Of a DNA stretch of 64,000 bases, positions 45,101 to 56,875 are shown in pieces (position 1 is the first letter of the stretch; each line of letters opens with the position of its first letter). The stretch is from contig NW_026947507.1 in the NCBI RefSeq assembly GCF_034190915.1, positions 34,199,001 to 34,263,000 of the forward strand, read 5' to 3'. The translations under genes and the position numbers were made by a program. The notes under the pieces were generated by a model, which did no database searches, was not told the origin of the DNA, and worked only from the letters and a program-made list of their open reading frames with translations. The DNA is from Cavia porcellus (taxonomy: Eukaryota > Chordata > Mammalia > Rodentia > Caviidae).

Positions 45101-46065
45101 TGTGGTATGTTAGACTGAACACTCCCCCCCCCCCACGGATCCCTGTCCTAAGTCCTTAGTGTTGTGAGTATATTTTCTTTCATGATAAAAAGGACTTTAC
45201 AAATGTAAAAAGTACAAGGTGTGATAAAAAATGTTTTTAAATAAAATTGGTTACAATTTAAAAACACCTTGTTTAAATTCCTCTCATAATATTACCCCTT
45301 ACTTTGAAAACACATGGCTCATTATTCTTGCTACTTTCTAAAGCAGTTCCGGGGTCTTTTTCTGTTGTGCCATCATGGAAGCCTTGATAACCTGAACTGA
45401 TTCAAAATGTTTACTTCTCATGGCCATTTTGAGGAAGAATCAGAAGTTGCTTGATGTCAAATTCAATGAATAATGTAGATGATAACACACCGTAATGTTT
45501 TTATGAGCCTGTCTTTCCATTGGATGACACATTTTTAAAATCACACCATATAAAGACACAAAATAGGACTTCCAGAATCCTTTCAGAAAGTAGCAAGAAT
45601 AGTGGGATAACTGAAGTGATGAGAGTATTCTGAGAGGGACTAATAGTAATGTGTCTTTTACTGTAACAAGTATTTCTCTTTAAATATTCACCGTATTTTT
45701 CATCACCGCTTGTATTAGGTAGTAGGAATGTTATTTTGTACTGCCCAGATGTGAGAAATGTAACTGTGAGGGACTCTGTAAGAACTAGGCTAGAAGACCT
45801 GAGTCAGAAAGAAGATATATGAACAGACCTAATTAACTGTTAGCTTTGAACAGAGCGAGAGGCCATAGTCAAGAAATTCTAGCAGTCTGGAGAGCTGTGA
45901 AGACAAGAAAGTGAATCCATGCTAGACTTTCTGGAATGAGTGGTGGCTGCCAACACAGTAGTTTCATCTAGTGATACTGATTTCAGATTTCTGTTCCCCA
46001 GAACAGTAAAAGGAATTCATTTTGTCTTAACTTGTGGCAGTTTGTTATATAGGAAACTAAAACAC
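45101..46065 (+). mobile_element. MLT1-class LTR, plus strand, split by a mariner
   Basis: Left half 45101-45212 with 'cctgtcctaagtccttagtg' and 'aaaaaggactttacaaatgt' (and an 11-C run at 45124-45134). Right half 45715-46065 with 'actgcccagatgtgagaaat', 'ctgagtcagaaagaagat', 'tcttaacttgtggcagtttg' and the end 'ggaaactaaaaca'. The mariner lies between. Confidence 0.65.
45215..45712 (-). mobile_element. Tc1/mariner DNA transposon, 498 bp, transposase remnant
   Basis: Terminal inverted repeats are CAAGGTGTGATAAAAAATG on the left and CAAGCGGTGATGAAAAATAC on the right (reverse complement). TA lies directly outside each end (45213-45214 and 45713-45714), as expected for mariner insertion. On the minus strand the interior resembles the C-terminal part of a mariner transposase: a degraded 'HLHYSLNLTSSN' (family pattern PHPPYSPDLAPSD), then 'MRSKHFESVQVIKA', then 'KNNEPCVF', with stops. 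The copy is too short to have carried the whole gene. The insertion broke an MLT1-class LTR, so it is younger than that LTR. Confidence 0.75.
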
Positions 46066-46069
46066 ATGG

Positions 46070-48961
46070 AAATTTAGAAGATGTTTGAATCCATCAATGA
46101 TATAATACAACATATTAAACTGCATTGAATGCAACTAAAATTCTGCTGAGATAAATTTTATCTTACAATGCTCATATGAGAAAAATAACATCTAAAATAA
46201 TTGATTATAAAGTTTTTATCTTAATAAACAACAAAAAGAGCAAATTATAGAAAAGTGCATAGATGGAATAAACTACAAATATCAGAAATTATAAAGAGTG
46301 GAAATCAATGAAGTAAAAGACAGATGAAATACAGAAAACAATGAAGAATTTCAAAAATCAGTTCATTAAATGGATTAAAGAATTTTAAAAGTTCTAAGAA
46401 GGCAGATCAAGAAAGGAAGGAGAAAACCAGAAATCATAAGATCAGGAAATTAAAACAGAAATATCACAGAAGAGTCTGTAGATATTAAAAAGGGTATGCA
46501 AAAATTATTTATACAGTGTGATGAAAATCCTTAAAAACAAAACCTTGCCAAAACTGACATATAAAGAAGTAGATGACCTAGATGGTCCAATACTTATTAT
46601 TGAAATTGAAGTCATAATTTAAAGCCTCTCTAAAATAAAATCTCTGGCTTTCTAGCTCTTTGTGAAATTCTATTAAATGTTTCACAAAGAAAAACCTATA
46701 TTACACAAACTCTTTCACAAGAGGTAGAAAGAGAAGCACTTACCAATTTACTTTATGAGCCAGGATAACTCACAGAAGAAAACCTGTCAAGCACCTTGCA
46801 AGAAAATAAGGTTAAAGACTAACATGCCTCATGATAAGAGATGAAATCCAAATCTTTAACAAATTCATGAACATCATATAAGAACTATAAGACCTGAGTC
46901 AGAGAGAAATATTGTAATTCATGACAAAGTGAAATTTATTCCCTGGCATGTAAAGTTAGTTTAATTTTTGTAAACCAATCAATGTAAGTGTACATTTAAA
47001 AATTTTAAAAATAGGTTGGTAATATCATTTCAATAAATTAAATAGATATGAAACAAATTCAGCACTTCTACACAAGGTGCTAAAATTTAATGCAATTAAG
47101 CAAGAAAAAGAATAAAAACATAGCAGAAAGCATAATCATTGTTAGAGAAAAAGGAAAATTATTTGTTTGCAACTGGTATCAATGTATATATACAAAATTC
47201 TAAACAATTTGCAAACAAACAAAAATAAAAATCCTAGGTCTGATAAGTGAATTCATCTGAGATTACAACATTGATACTCAAATATCAACTTTGTTTTGAA
47301 TACCAGCAACCAATAGTAAGAAAAAAATTACATATTTGTATCAATTATAATAGCACAAAACACAGAAAACTCCTAAAAAAGAATTTAGCTAATTAGGAAA
47401 ATTCGTTTAGAAAGAAAACAAAATGTTTTAAGCAAGATTTAAATCAATTGCAATATGTACCATGCTCATGGGTTGGAAGGTAGAACATTACAAATTGTAC
47501 CGATTCTCTTCATATTTATTTATGTAGTCAATGCAATGCCAAGCAAAACTCCAGCAACCCCTTTAGTAGAATTTAATAACCTGATACTAAGATTTATATA
47601 GAAACTCAAAATAATAGTCAAGACGTTTATGAAAAAGAAGATCGCAACTGGGAGATGAATACTGGCAGATTTTAAGTGTGACTAAGAAGCTACAAAAACC
47701 TTAATGGCATGATGTTAACATTTGCATAAGCAAATTGACCAGTAAAACAGAATTAGATCACGCGCAAAAGGTCAGATGATTTTTAACAGAAGTGATGATG
47801 CAATTCAGTGGAGAAAACTATCTTTTTAATGAATGGTATGGGGTCAGCCTTACAGATATAAAAGAAAAAAAATGAGTTTGACCTAAACCCCATTTCCTCA
47901 CTTTACATAAAACATTAACTTGAGACAGATAATAGAAAAGCAAAAAATATAAAGTTCCTAGACAAAAGCATAGGATAGTACTTTTGTAAGTTTTCTTAGC
48001 TAGAAATCTAAGAGCTCAAACTATAAAGGAACAATTTTACAAAATTTATTTTTCTCAACAAAAGAGACAATTCAAGAGTAAAACAAAAATTTGGCAGCCA
48101 AAAGGCAGAGAAAATAAAGAAAAGCCACAGACTAGAAGAAAAAAAATTGTAATATACAGCTTTTTACCCAGAACTTATAGTTCTTATAATAAAACTAAAA
48201 TACAGCAAAATAGAATAGGGATAAATATTGACAAAAAGATATACCATTAGTAAGTAAACACAAAAACATATTCAGCATGATTAATCATCAGTGAAATAAT
48301 AATTAAAAAGCAGTATTATCCCACTATACATTTGCTAGTTAAATAAATTAATAGTTTCCAATAGTTTCAGCTGGAGGAAAATCATACATTGGTAATGGAG
48401 GCATAAAATGGTGTAACCATTAGGGAAAACTATTTAGAAATTTATTATGATTCAATAATTCCATACTTAGGAATGTGCCAAAAATAAATAAAAGCATACA
48501 CAAAAGTACCTATTATAAGAACATTTGTTGCAGTATTATTTATAATAGGAAACCTCCCAAATCTCTGTAAGAGTAAAAGACTGGAAATCACCCAAAAATA
48601 AATGGGTAATTAATGTACAATACAGTTATATAATAAAGCTGACTCAGCAATTTAAATTGGGCAGATAATACACACCACCATATATAAACCTAAAAAGCAT
48701 CATATTGAATGAAAAAAAGCCAATGCAAAAAGAGCATCTCTATGTAGTGTTTTTATAGGACATTCAAAACCAAACAGAAACAGTCTTTCAAAATAGAACA
48801 GTGGTAAACCCTTGAATTTGGAGAGAAGATGGAGAAAATGGAAAGGGAAACAGAAATTTTCAGGAAAATGGAAATGCTGTTTTGATTAAGGTACTGGTTA
48901 CATTAAAAAATGGTAGTACATTTTAGAGATTGATACACTGTGTCTACTTGAGAAGGTCAGA
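46070..48961 (+). mobile_element. Old L1M continued, ORF2 RT to 3' UTR, plus strand
   Basis: A-rich plus-strand run in L1 ORF2 order: 'ccttgccaaaactgacatat', 'gatgaaatccaaatctttaa', 'tatgtagtcaatgcaatgcc', 'ctatctttttaatgaatggt', 'gagacagataatagaaaagc', 'gaaatttattatgattcaat', and the 3' UTR piece near 48900. Many stops; dead. It is the base layer of the 39.2-49.4 kb nest. Confidence 0.7.
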
Positions 48962-49377
48962 AACTTAACTAAATGACTCAGCTGTTCTACATCCTGGGGT
49001 GTAGAAGACATGCCATAAGGCAGTTGTTTATGCCCTAAGATGTGGCAATGGTTGATTACTGTGCCAATTTGAAAACTTTAGAAGCTGAACGAAGTAATTC
49101 AGCTGTTCTACGTTCTAGTGGATAGAGGACCCAACTATGGCAGAAAGTCTGCTTGTAATATAAGGGAGGAAAAGAGATTTGATCTCCCCATTTTGCACTC
49201 GTGTTGCTTTGCTGTCTTCTGCTGCTGTGAACAGTTGCCTGTCACCCATGCTAATTTGCCTTGGTGCCAGATGATGATGGACTGAACCTCCACAAACTGT
49301 GAGCTAAATAAAACCTTCCCTTTTAGCTTGTGGGTGTTGGGTATTTTGTCGCACAATGAGAAAGGTAACTACAACAT
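48962..49377 (+). mobile_element. MaLR-like LTR, plus strand, inserted in the L1M 3' UTR
   Basis: 3' part 'gaacctccacaaactgtgag', 'ctaaataaaaccttcccttt', 'gggtattttgtcgcacaatg', ending near 'gtaactacaac'; same LTR family as 42356 and 16986. An internal block repeats: 48978-48990 and 49099-49111 ('tcagctgttctac'), offset 121. L1M text resumes after it. Confidence 0.6.
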
Positions 49378-49440
49378 ATATCTTGAGAGCTATATTTTTT
49401 ACTGTATGTAATTATATCTGAATAATTACAGACATACTAG
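49378..49440 (+). mobile_element. End of the L1M 3' UTR, plus strand
   Basis: 'ttttttactgtatgtaatta' plus 'tatctgaataa' fits the end of an L1M 3' UTR, so the LTR just before it was inserted into this L1. Confidence 0.5.
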
Positions 49441-49639
49441 AAAACAAAACAAACAGAACAAAACACTAACCTCAATCACCAAATTTTCTCCTCAAGTGAA
49501 AAAGACAAACAAAAACCTCAAAACTTCGTCAAACAAGTCTAAATCTTCATTCAAACCTTTAAGGATATAATTAACTATAAAACAAAACGTCTCTAAAACC
49601 AATTCCAATTTGACAGTACACAGACAGACAAAGACAGGG
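49441..49639. other. Unassigned A-rich DNA
   Basis: A-rich; no family recognised beyond a possible decayed L1 tail. Confidence 0.35.
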
Positions 49640-50215
49640 TTTTAGCAATACTGGAAAGGGAAGCCAGATAAATCTACAGGACTATGAAGTGGAGGCAGGG
49701 TAAAATTGATGGGTTGTCCAGGGATTGATCTCAGACGGCAAACAGGGACTGGAATCTTAAAGATAGGTCTATATCTCTCACTATACACACATAACTATAG
49801 TTCTCTACAAGGAATTGGCCCAAATGATAATAGAGACTGATAGTTCCAAGATCTGCATTTAGCAAACTGGAAGCTCAGAAGATCTAATGTGTAACTGCAG
49901 TCCATGTTCAGAACCTGAAAACTAGATGAACCTATGGTGTAAATTCTAGTCTCAGTCTGAGCCCAAAGGCAAGTGAAAACTAAATTTGCAGCTGGAAGAC
50001 CTTCAAGTCAGGGAGAAAGAAATTTTTACTTACTGTCAGACCTTCAGTGAATTGGGTGAGGCCCATGCTCGCATCTGCTTTACTGACTCTAACAATCTAG
50101 ATTTTAATCTCATCTCAAAAGATTTGCAACTGACATACCCAGGAATAATGTCTAACCAAATATCTGGGAGCCCATGCCCCAGTCAGATCAACATATAAAA
50201 TCAAGCATTGCCATC
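49640..50215 (-). mobile_element. Old MaLR-type LTR, reverse strand
   Basis: Right part is clear: 'gaattgggtgaggcccatgc', 'aatctcatctcaaaagattt', 'gaataatgtctaaccaaata', 'ccccagtcagatcaacatat', ending near 'aaatcaagca'. Left part (49640-49990) is more diverged. Confidence 0.55.
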
Positions 50216-51044
50216 TGTGTAGATGGGGCAATGAGGGAGACATGATGGTGATGTGAGCCTAATTACAGGACCCCTGAAACAGTCAGCCCTTCCCTGGGTC
50301 TTACGGTTGAAAGTCAATGGGGCGAGAAGAGAGAATGGAAGGAAAGGTGAGAAGCACAAATTAAAATGTTTTCTGCAAAGATTTGAAGGAGAGTCAAGGT
50401 GAGCATTCTATTGTTATACCAAAAGACGTGGATTTGAAATCTATTTCATCACACTGTGTCACACGTCATTGAAAAACTGTCCGCTTAGACCGAGTACAGG
50501 AAGCTGGGAGGAGGAAGGAGAGGCTGGAGTTTGTGGTTGTACCTGTTCCACCAGACCTGCTCTTATAACAGATACCCCTGATATTTAGGGAACACCCATT
50601 CAATGAAGCACACCCAGGCTCTCCCTTTCTGCTTTTGTTCTTTCCTCTCAATGATGTAGCTGTCATTTCTGTTCCTTTTTCTCAGGTCTTGGTCTGTGAT
50701 TAGTAATTCACACCAAGGTGATAATGGGTGATAAAAAATTAATGGCAATCCAAAGTGTTAATGGTTATTCAAATCAACTAACCACCAGCAGGATAGTAGC
50801 TAATTCGCTAACAATCTATCAGACTTTAACCCAGAGGAATAGAGTCCTGAAACTTTCATGCTAACTGTGTGTCTATTATGTGCCAATAGATCAGTTCCAC
50901 TGGCCAAGCCCCAGGCACACAGCTGCTGAAATGCAGGACCATGGCAAACACTGTATGCACAAGAATATCTCATCCTCCTTGACACATTCACACAGAAATC
51001 CACCTCAGAGCTTGTATTTTCCTGGATTTTAATAACAACAGCAA
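50216..51044. other. Unassigned DNA
   Basis: No recognised family. The reverse frames at 50466-50748 and 50800-51003 carry no domain. Confidence 0.45.
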
Positions 51045-51160
51045 GAACACATTTAATGAGCCCATACCAGGTGCCAGACTGCTGTGGATGCCACTGAAAA
51101 AACCATTTGTTCTGCCTTCTGTCAGCTCATGGCTTGATGGAGTTCACAACCAAATTATTA
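51045..51160 (-). mobile_element. LINE-2 3' fragment, reverse strand
   Basis: Antisense L2 3' pattern: 'aatgagcccataccaggtgc', then 'agctcatggcttgatggagt'. Confidence 0.5.
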
Positions 51161-51689
51161 TCTACTTGTCCCTGCTATGGGCTTGCTTGGTTAAATGGAA
51201 GTGTGGCATGGTATTTAATGTATGGTACTTAAATACTTGCATGCATTTGAGAAATAAGATGAGAATAAGTGTTAAAATCTCTCAACAGGGCTTCTTGCTA
51301 CCTTAAAGTGAACTCCCGGATGTGGCCCCATCCCTGCCTTCTTTCAGAGATGTACACTTGGTGAATAAGGAAGTCTCCTTTCCATATTCAAATACAAAAG
51401 TACCACACTGATGCGGAAAAACACAAATGTCGTGAGTAGTGAAATTTGGGCAGAGATGAGAAGGGAGAGATAAGAGCCTACCAGACGAATGAGCAAGGGT
51501 AGGGATGCCTAATAAGAGATGGATGCTATCAAGGCCCCAGGCTGGGAAAACTAAGATACACATGAAGAACCAAGAGAAACCAGAGCTCTCAGAGTAGAGT
51601 AACAAGGAGCTAAGAAAATGGAGGAGGCTGAAGAGCAGACAGGGGCTGGCTCTGAAGGGCTACCATGGAGCAGGAGTAACAAGGTTGAT
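51161..51689. other. Unassigned DNA
   Basis: No recognised family; the reverse 100-codon frame at 51303-51605 has no domain. Confidence 0.45.
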
Positions 51690-51795
51690 AACCAGCTTTG
51701 GGCAAGTTATTTTCTTTCTGAACCCTGGTCTCCAATAAACTGGGAAAGATCTGTTGGATGATCTCTGAGGTTCTCTCATCTCTAATATCCTATGA
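51690..51795 (+). mobile_element. MIR SINE, plus strand
   Basis: 'ccagctttgggcaagttatt' then 'tttctttctgaaccctggtc' and a diverged right end follow the MIR order. Confidence 0.5.
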
Positions 51796-52135
51796 TTTAT
51801 GGCCCCATAATGCACCTCCAGTGGAAATTCGCAGTGCTAATAACAGATTCTTCTGATTCTTCACTTGAGCACATTGTAGGACGGCATTTGCTTGGCTCTT
51901 GAGATTTAAGTCTGCCCAATGGCACATGAGCAATGTGACCTGTAAAAATCCACTTGGAAATGTTCAGGGCCTCCATATGATTCTCCAAGTCCCCTCTTCC
52001 ACAGTGGCTGGCTGAGCTTCAAATAGTGAGATATCTAATCCTGCAGTGAGAATAGTTAGTAGTACAACTCGGACAGCCTGCAATGGGTAAAGTGAGCTGA
52101 CAAGCAAACAAACACATGAAATCCTGCTATTTGAA
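51796..52135. other. Unassigned DNA
   Basis: No recognised family. Confidence 0.4.
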
Positions 52136-52430
52136 GGCAGTTGGCCCTCAGCGTCTACCAGGGCATTTGTGGAATCAACAAATCATGGGTAAAATAAAAA
52201 TTTCTGGACAACAATAAAAATAACACAATAATAAAATGCAAAATGAAAACACTGTACAGCTATTATTATATTATTAAGATTATATTAGGAAATATAAGTA
52301 ACTGAGGAAGTTTAAAATACATGAGAATAGGTGCATAGGTTTTATGCAAATACTAAACCTTTTCGCATAAGGGACTTGATCACCTACAGGTTTTGAGCTC
52401 TCAGCACACCATCTATAATACAGGTCCTCT
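52136..52430 (+). mobile_element. Tigger-like (pogo-type) non-autonomous DNA transposon
   Basis: Starts with 'cagttggccctcagcgtcta', a known Tigger-type terminal repeat text, then an AT-rich middle ('aagtaactgaggaagtttaa'), then 'ataggttttatgcaaatact' and 'ataagggacttgatcaccta' near the other end. No transposase coding sequence; MITE-like. Confidence 0.7.
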
Positions 52431-53192
52431 ATCATGTGCCAAATCATATTGCAAATGACATTTCAGTCAGCCTCTGGCCTTTGACATATAGTTGTTTCTC
52501 AAGAAACATTTTAAAACCCTGTCAGCTTCAAGCTGATGTTCTCAAAGTGTGCAATCTGTGCCTTTGTTTTTCATATCTCTAAAATGGAGCTGAACTCACG
52601 CCTGGAAGTGCAGAAGGTAACAAAGAACTGCCATTTGTGAAGCACTCTCCAGATGCTAAATAATAGTGTAGGCTGGCACAGTCTCGTGGCCCTGGCAAAA
52701 TCATACAACGAGAACCATTGCCAATCTCTCCCTCCAGTCCTTTCCCACCATTCGGTGGAAGCTCCAGGCTCTGGAGGAAACTGCTAGGTCTTTCAGGTTG
52801 CAGTGATGCGAACAAATGTATTTAAGTCCTTGCAGATTCCACCTTGTTTCTTCTCCCCGGCCCCCAGGGATGAACTGACATTTCTGCCATCTGAAGCTGG
52901 TTAGGAAATGAGGAACAATCATTTCCTTCTTTATCTTTGTCCTGCTGCTTGGCCATCTTTATGCTGGCCTTGAACCAACTACCACTGTTGTCCCAGTTGC
53001 CATCTGCATGCTCACATCCACACCCTGACCCAAAGCATTGTCATCACAGGACAGGAATAATCCGGGGACCACTCACTTGTACATGTGAAGAAGCAGTGTT
53101 GTGTGGGGATGACAGGAAGAGCCCCCCCCCATTTTGGTTAGAGATGGTTCTCTAGAGCTGCAACCTGGGAACTTACAAGCAAGCTCACACTC
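52431..53192. other. Unassigned DNA, possible weak MIR
   Basis: 'tatctctaaaatggagctga' near 52575 could be a MIR centre, too weak to call. An 8-9-C run lies near 53123. The overlapping reverse and forward frames have no domain. Confidence 0.4.
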
Positions 53193-53285
53193 AGGCTGGA
53201 GTATAGCTAGTTCAGTGGTAGAGTACTTGCTTAAAGTGTATAAGGCCCTGGGTTTGATTCCTAGCACCATACACACAAATACACA
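53193..53285 (+). mobile_element. ID SINE, plus strand
   Basis: Near-complete: 'ggctggagtatagctagttc', 'agtggtagagtacttgctta' (A box), 'aggccctgggtttgattcct' (B box), 'agcaccatacaca' and an A/C-rich tail. A frame here (53134-53385) is incidental. Confidence 0.85.
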
Positions 53286-53389
53286 TACATGTACAACAAT
53301 CACAGATAATACCAGGTCTCCAAATCTACCTCCTTCTACATCATGGAATGGCAAAAACAGTGGAATTTACTTCAAGAAGACATGAGTCT

Positions 53390-53485
53390 TGGATCAGAAC
53401 TGTCAGAGTGACCTTGGACGAGTCACTTAAATTTTCTAACCTTATTCATGAAATGGATCCAAGAGCTGAATCAGATGGTACCTTT
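53390..53485 (+). mobile_element. MIR SINE, plus strand
   Basis: 'gtgaccttggacgagtcact' and 'taaattttctaaccttattc' are the MIR core in sense orientation. Confidence 0.65.
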
Positions 53486-55394
53486 GTAGGTCTGGTTTAC
53501 AAGCTCAGGAAGGTCTAGCCTCTAGCGTTTTTCCTTATGGTAGCACTACCACCCCTAAAGCCAAAAGGCTGTCTGTTCTTGGTCTTAGTCAGCCCTTGGA
53601 CCCTCTTTTCTCTCACAGTTCTCTTTTCCTTTATAGTTACCTTAATTCTCCTCTACTAAAAATGGTCCTGAATTGGTATGGCTCCCCTCCCCGCATCATA
53701 GTTGAGGATGGTCCACCACTGACCTTGACTGAAACCGGTAGACAGTCAGTGGAGTCTGGGAAAAAAGGAAGCCCAGCACTACTTCTAAGACGCTCTTGGC
53801 TCCCAGCTTTGAGCAACACCCAGTGGCCCTGGGGGTGGGAAGCCTAGTAGCACAATCAGAAAGAGGGTGGGTGATGGAAAAAGAAGGTGCAGGGAGCAGA
53901 GACGTGAGGCTGTTTCCTGGGAAACGGGCCTGCCACCTCCTGGTCCTCCTCCTAGTTATTTTCCATTGTTTCCTTTGAATACCTCATCTTCCTAGGTGAG
54001 AGACCCTGGCCATCCCAGCCCTGTCCTTCTTCCACTGCCCCTCCTTCCTCACCACTTCTAGCAGCTGCAATCAGCTCACACTCTCAGAGAAACCTCAGGA
54101 AAACATTATCATTCCCAGGCATCAAAAGAGAAAAGAAAGGGGTCTGTAGTTCCCAGACACACACAGAGCCACCTTTCACAGACCCTTTTGCTTCTCATAT
54201 GGTGGATTTTGGAACTTGCTGGGTTATGGGAGTGGAGAGAGCCCTGATGTTTTGGACTCCTCCTCCCAGAGGACCCTGTCTTCATATTCTTAGATAGACC
54301 TCCCATTACTACTGTTAAGAACACTAGTGTCTGTCTTTGATCAAGTTTCTTCTCTAATTAAGGAGGAAAGTAGGCTGTCCTGAATTTTCTCATTCAGGAC
54401 ATCATCCCTTAGTGGTTCTCAGGGGGAGCTGTGTGCACCCTAAAAATGCATGCACGCCCACTTAGATATTTAAAGTGGAGAGAGGGGAGGTAAGGGCCTA
54501 TGGTCATCTTGAGTCAGTTCCCCAGAAAGCCTCAGCATTTGAGGAAGCAATGTGGGCTGAAAGTGAGAGACAGGTTGGACAGTAAGAGCATTAATTTAGG
54601 TTTTACTCAGATTTGGGGAGTTCAGTAAAGTAAGATTCTATGTACATCCACTGAAGAGGAGCACAGGTAAGAGGTGAGTGAGCAGTGTGGTCCCAGCCAC
54701 CTACTGGGACAGATAGCTCTGTCTCTCTGAATAGAGACCCAGACAGGCAGGGAGCTTTGTAAGCTGAGTTTAGGCATAGCACTTCCTCAGCATTTTGCAT
54801 AGACAATATCTTGATTTTATCAGGTCATTTCCTCTTTCCGGGCACACAGAAGGATCATGCTTCCCAGACACCCTGGAAGTTAGATTGGGTTTACATTCTG
54901 TGCAATAGGACATGAGAAAATGAATGAAAGACACTCTCAGTCCTACCCCTTTAATGGTCTTCTTTCTCTTTCTTGGCATTGCTGCCTGATCTTTATAACA
55001 TAAGACATCAGTTAGATAAAAGCTGGTTGTGTCTTTCCACTGAAATTTAAATCTGTATTTGTTGCCACTAGAAACTCTAAGTACCTTGATGAATAAAGTC
55101 AGGTGTAAGACAGCAGAGAGTATAGTTCTAAACGTGAGCATGTAGATGCTAGTAAACACCATGTGCCTGACATAGAGATCCTGGTAGCCTAGGGACTGGT
55201 CAAAGTGGCCATTGTGCAGTTACCCTCAGGTCCCATCTGACTTTGCCTTAGATTGAAAAGAATTCTGAGACATTATTATTTCTTTGCTCAAGCAATGTTT
55301 TATAAATGAAGAAATCTTGCATGGATTTCTACAGCAGAAGAGGAAGATGGCCTCTCAAAGGGACTACAGTTTCACACCTGGTAAGAGAGCAGAT
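53486..55394. other. Unassigned DNA
   Basis: About 1.9 kb with no recognised repeat, RNA gene or exon. The overlapping frames, including a 130-codon reverse frame at 54770-55162, have no recognised domain. Confidence 0.45.
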
Positions 55395-55505
55395 CTGGAG
55401 CTAAGTAGCCTGAGGTTGTACACCAGTTCAACATGTATCAGCTGAGTGACCTGAGACAAATTGCTTAGCCTTCCCATTCCTCATTTTACTGATAGCTACT
55501 GTATC
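55395..55505 (+). mobile_element. MIR SINE, plus strand
   Basis: 'gctgagtgacctgagacaaa' then 'ttgcttagccttcccattcc' and 'tcattttactgatag' follow the MIR order. Confidence 0.6.
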
Positions 55506-55945
55506 AGTTAATGACTGCAGTGTTCCAAATGCTCAAAACTGTGTAGCTTGAAACATATATTTGTTATTTCTTATAGCTTTAGGTGTCAGAGAGATCTTCT
55601 GGTCTCATTCATGAACCCTGTTGGCTGACTGGCAGCTTTGGGGATCTTGGATGACTCATTCGCAGGTTTGGAGGTTAACTGGGTATAGGTGGATCAGGGC
55701 CTCAGTTGGAACAAATGGCCACAGTGCTTGTTTCAGATGGGCTAAGAGTATTTATGTGGCAGGGCCAGGATACTAGAGTTAGATTGCATGGATGGTTTAG
55801 AATTAGCACAATGTCATGTCTAGCACATTATTTGGTTAAAGCAAACCATAGGTTCAAATTAAATTCAAGGGATGGAAATACAGTCCATTTTTTCTTTTGG
55901 CGGGGGGAATCATATTGCAAAATGACATGATAAGGAGATTATATT
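55506..55945 (-). mobile_element. Old LTR-like repeat, reverse strand
   Basis: Antisense text of an ancient LTR class: 'actgtgtagcttgaaacata', 'ggttggctgatct'-like words in the partner at 60.6 kb, here 'cctgttggctgactggcagc', 'ggttcaaattaaattcaagg' and 'catattgcaaaatgacatga' near the end. Family not named with confidence. Confidence 0.4.
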
Positions 55946-56504
55946 AATTAGGTTCATTAAAGTGATGTTCCATCATTAGTATAAAGATTCAGTGTGTTAA
56001 TACATGTAAAATACTTAGTAATGTTGCATTGCAATTTTGAAAACTTCATATTCTCCTGCTGCCTAAAGAGTCTCACATCCAGGCCGTGAGTCCCCTGTCC
56101 AGGTGAGCAGGGACACAGGTGATAAGGCTGGGCCCTGCTGTGAGTCCACATTCTTGCCTGCCCGTGACTGAAACTTAGTGACATTCAAACACACCAGTGT
56201 GCTCCTCCAAGAACCCCACAAAAGATACTTGCAAATGAGTCCTTGCTCTCTCACTTTCTCTGTTGCATGATTGAGCTGCACTTCTGACATTGTCTCCATG
56301 TGTCCTAGTCCTGACATGCAGTGACTCTATCTCTCTAATCAGCCTTATTTGCATGTCTCCTATGTCCCCTCTCGTGGCCACATCACACTGGACACTATAG
56401 GAAAGAACATAGAACAGACATTGGTGCTTAGCATATACACCATTATACATAGTAAATGCTCAATATACTTCTGCGATTGTTCTCTCTCTTTCTATCTTTT
56501 TACT
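55946..56504. other. Unassigned DNA
   Basis: No recognised family. Overlapping reverse frames of 75, 84 and 91 codons have no domain. Confidence 0.4.
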
Positions 56505-56660
56505 TTTATTTTTGAGATGAGATCTTACTATGAATTTTGGGCCAGCTTTGAACTCACTATGTAGCCAAGGTTGGTGTGTAACTCCCAGCAATCCTCTTGC
56601 CTCAGTCTCGCAAGTACTGAGATTATAGGCATGTGCCACCACACACCACGCCCTGCTTCT
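56505..56660 (-). mobile_element. B1 SINE, reverse strand
   Basis: Antisense B1: 'ttgagatgagatcttactat', 'gccagctttgaactcactat', 'ctcttgcctcagtctcgcaa', 'gtactgagattataggcatg', 'tgccaccacacaccacgccc'. One of the best-preserved B1 copies here. Confidence 0.85.
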
Positions 56661-56754
56661 CTTTAAATTCTGCTCTAATGGAAGCAGTTGAACAGTTACT
56701 ATGTGTACTGTTAAGCATTTTGCATAATTATCTTCATTAACATCCATTCCCACA

Positions 56755-56875
56755 TTAAGACATTTATTTTAAACATTTATTTTATAAATGATACTAAGCC
56801 TTAGAGAGGTTTAGTAACTTTTCCAAGTTACCAGCTAGACAGTATCAGAACCAGGATCAAATTTTAATCATTAAC
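56755..56875 (-). mobile_element. MIR SINE, reverse strand
   Basis: Antisense MIR core: 'gatactaagccttagagagg', 'tttagtaacttttccaagtt', then 'cagaaccaggatcaaa'. Confidence 0.65.

Noticed and set aside
45124..45134. 11-C run as a possible G-quadruplex
   Set aside because: A single homopolymer run in an old LTR without further G-runs; most likely slippage.
53193..53285. tRNA-like sequence with A and B boxes
   Set aside because: The A/B boxes and tail belong to an ID SINE; no clover-leaf with an anticodon arm is preserved, so it is not a tRNA gene.
54770..55162. 130-codon reverse frame
   Set aside because: No domain and no supporting context.
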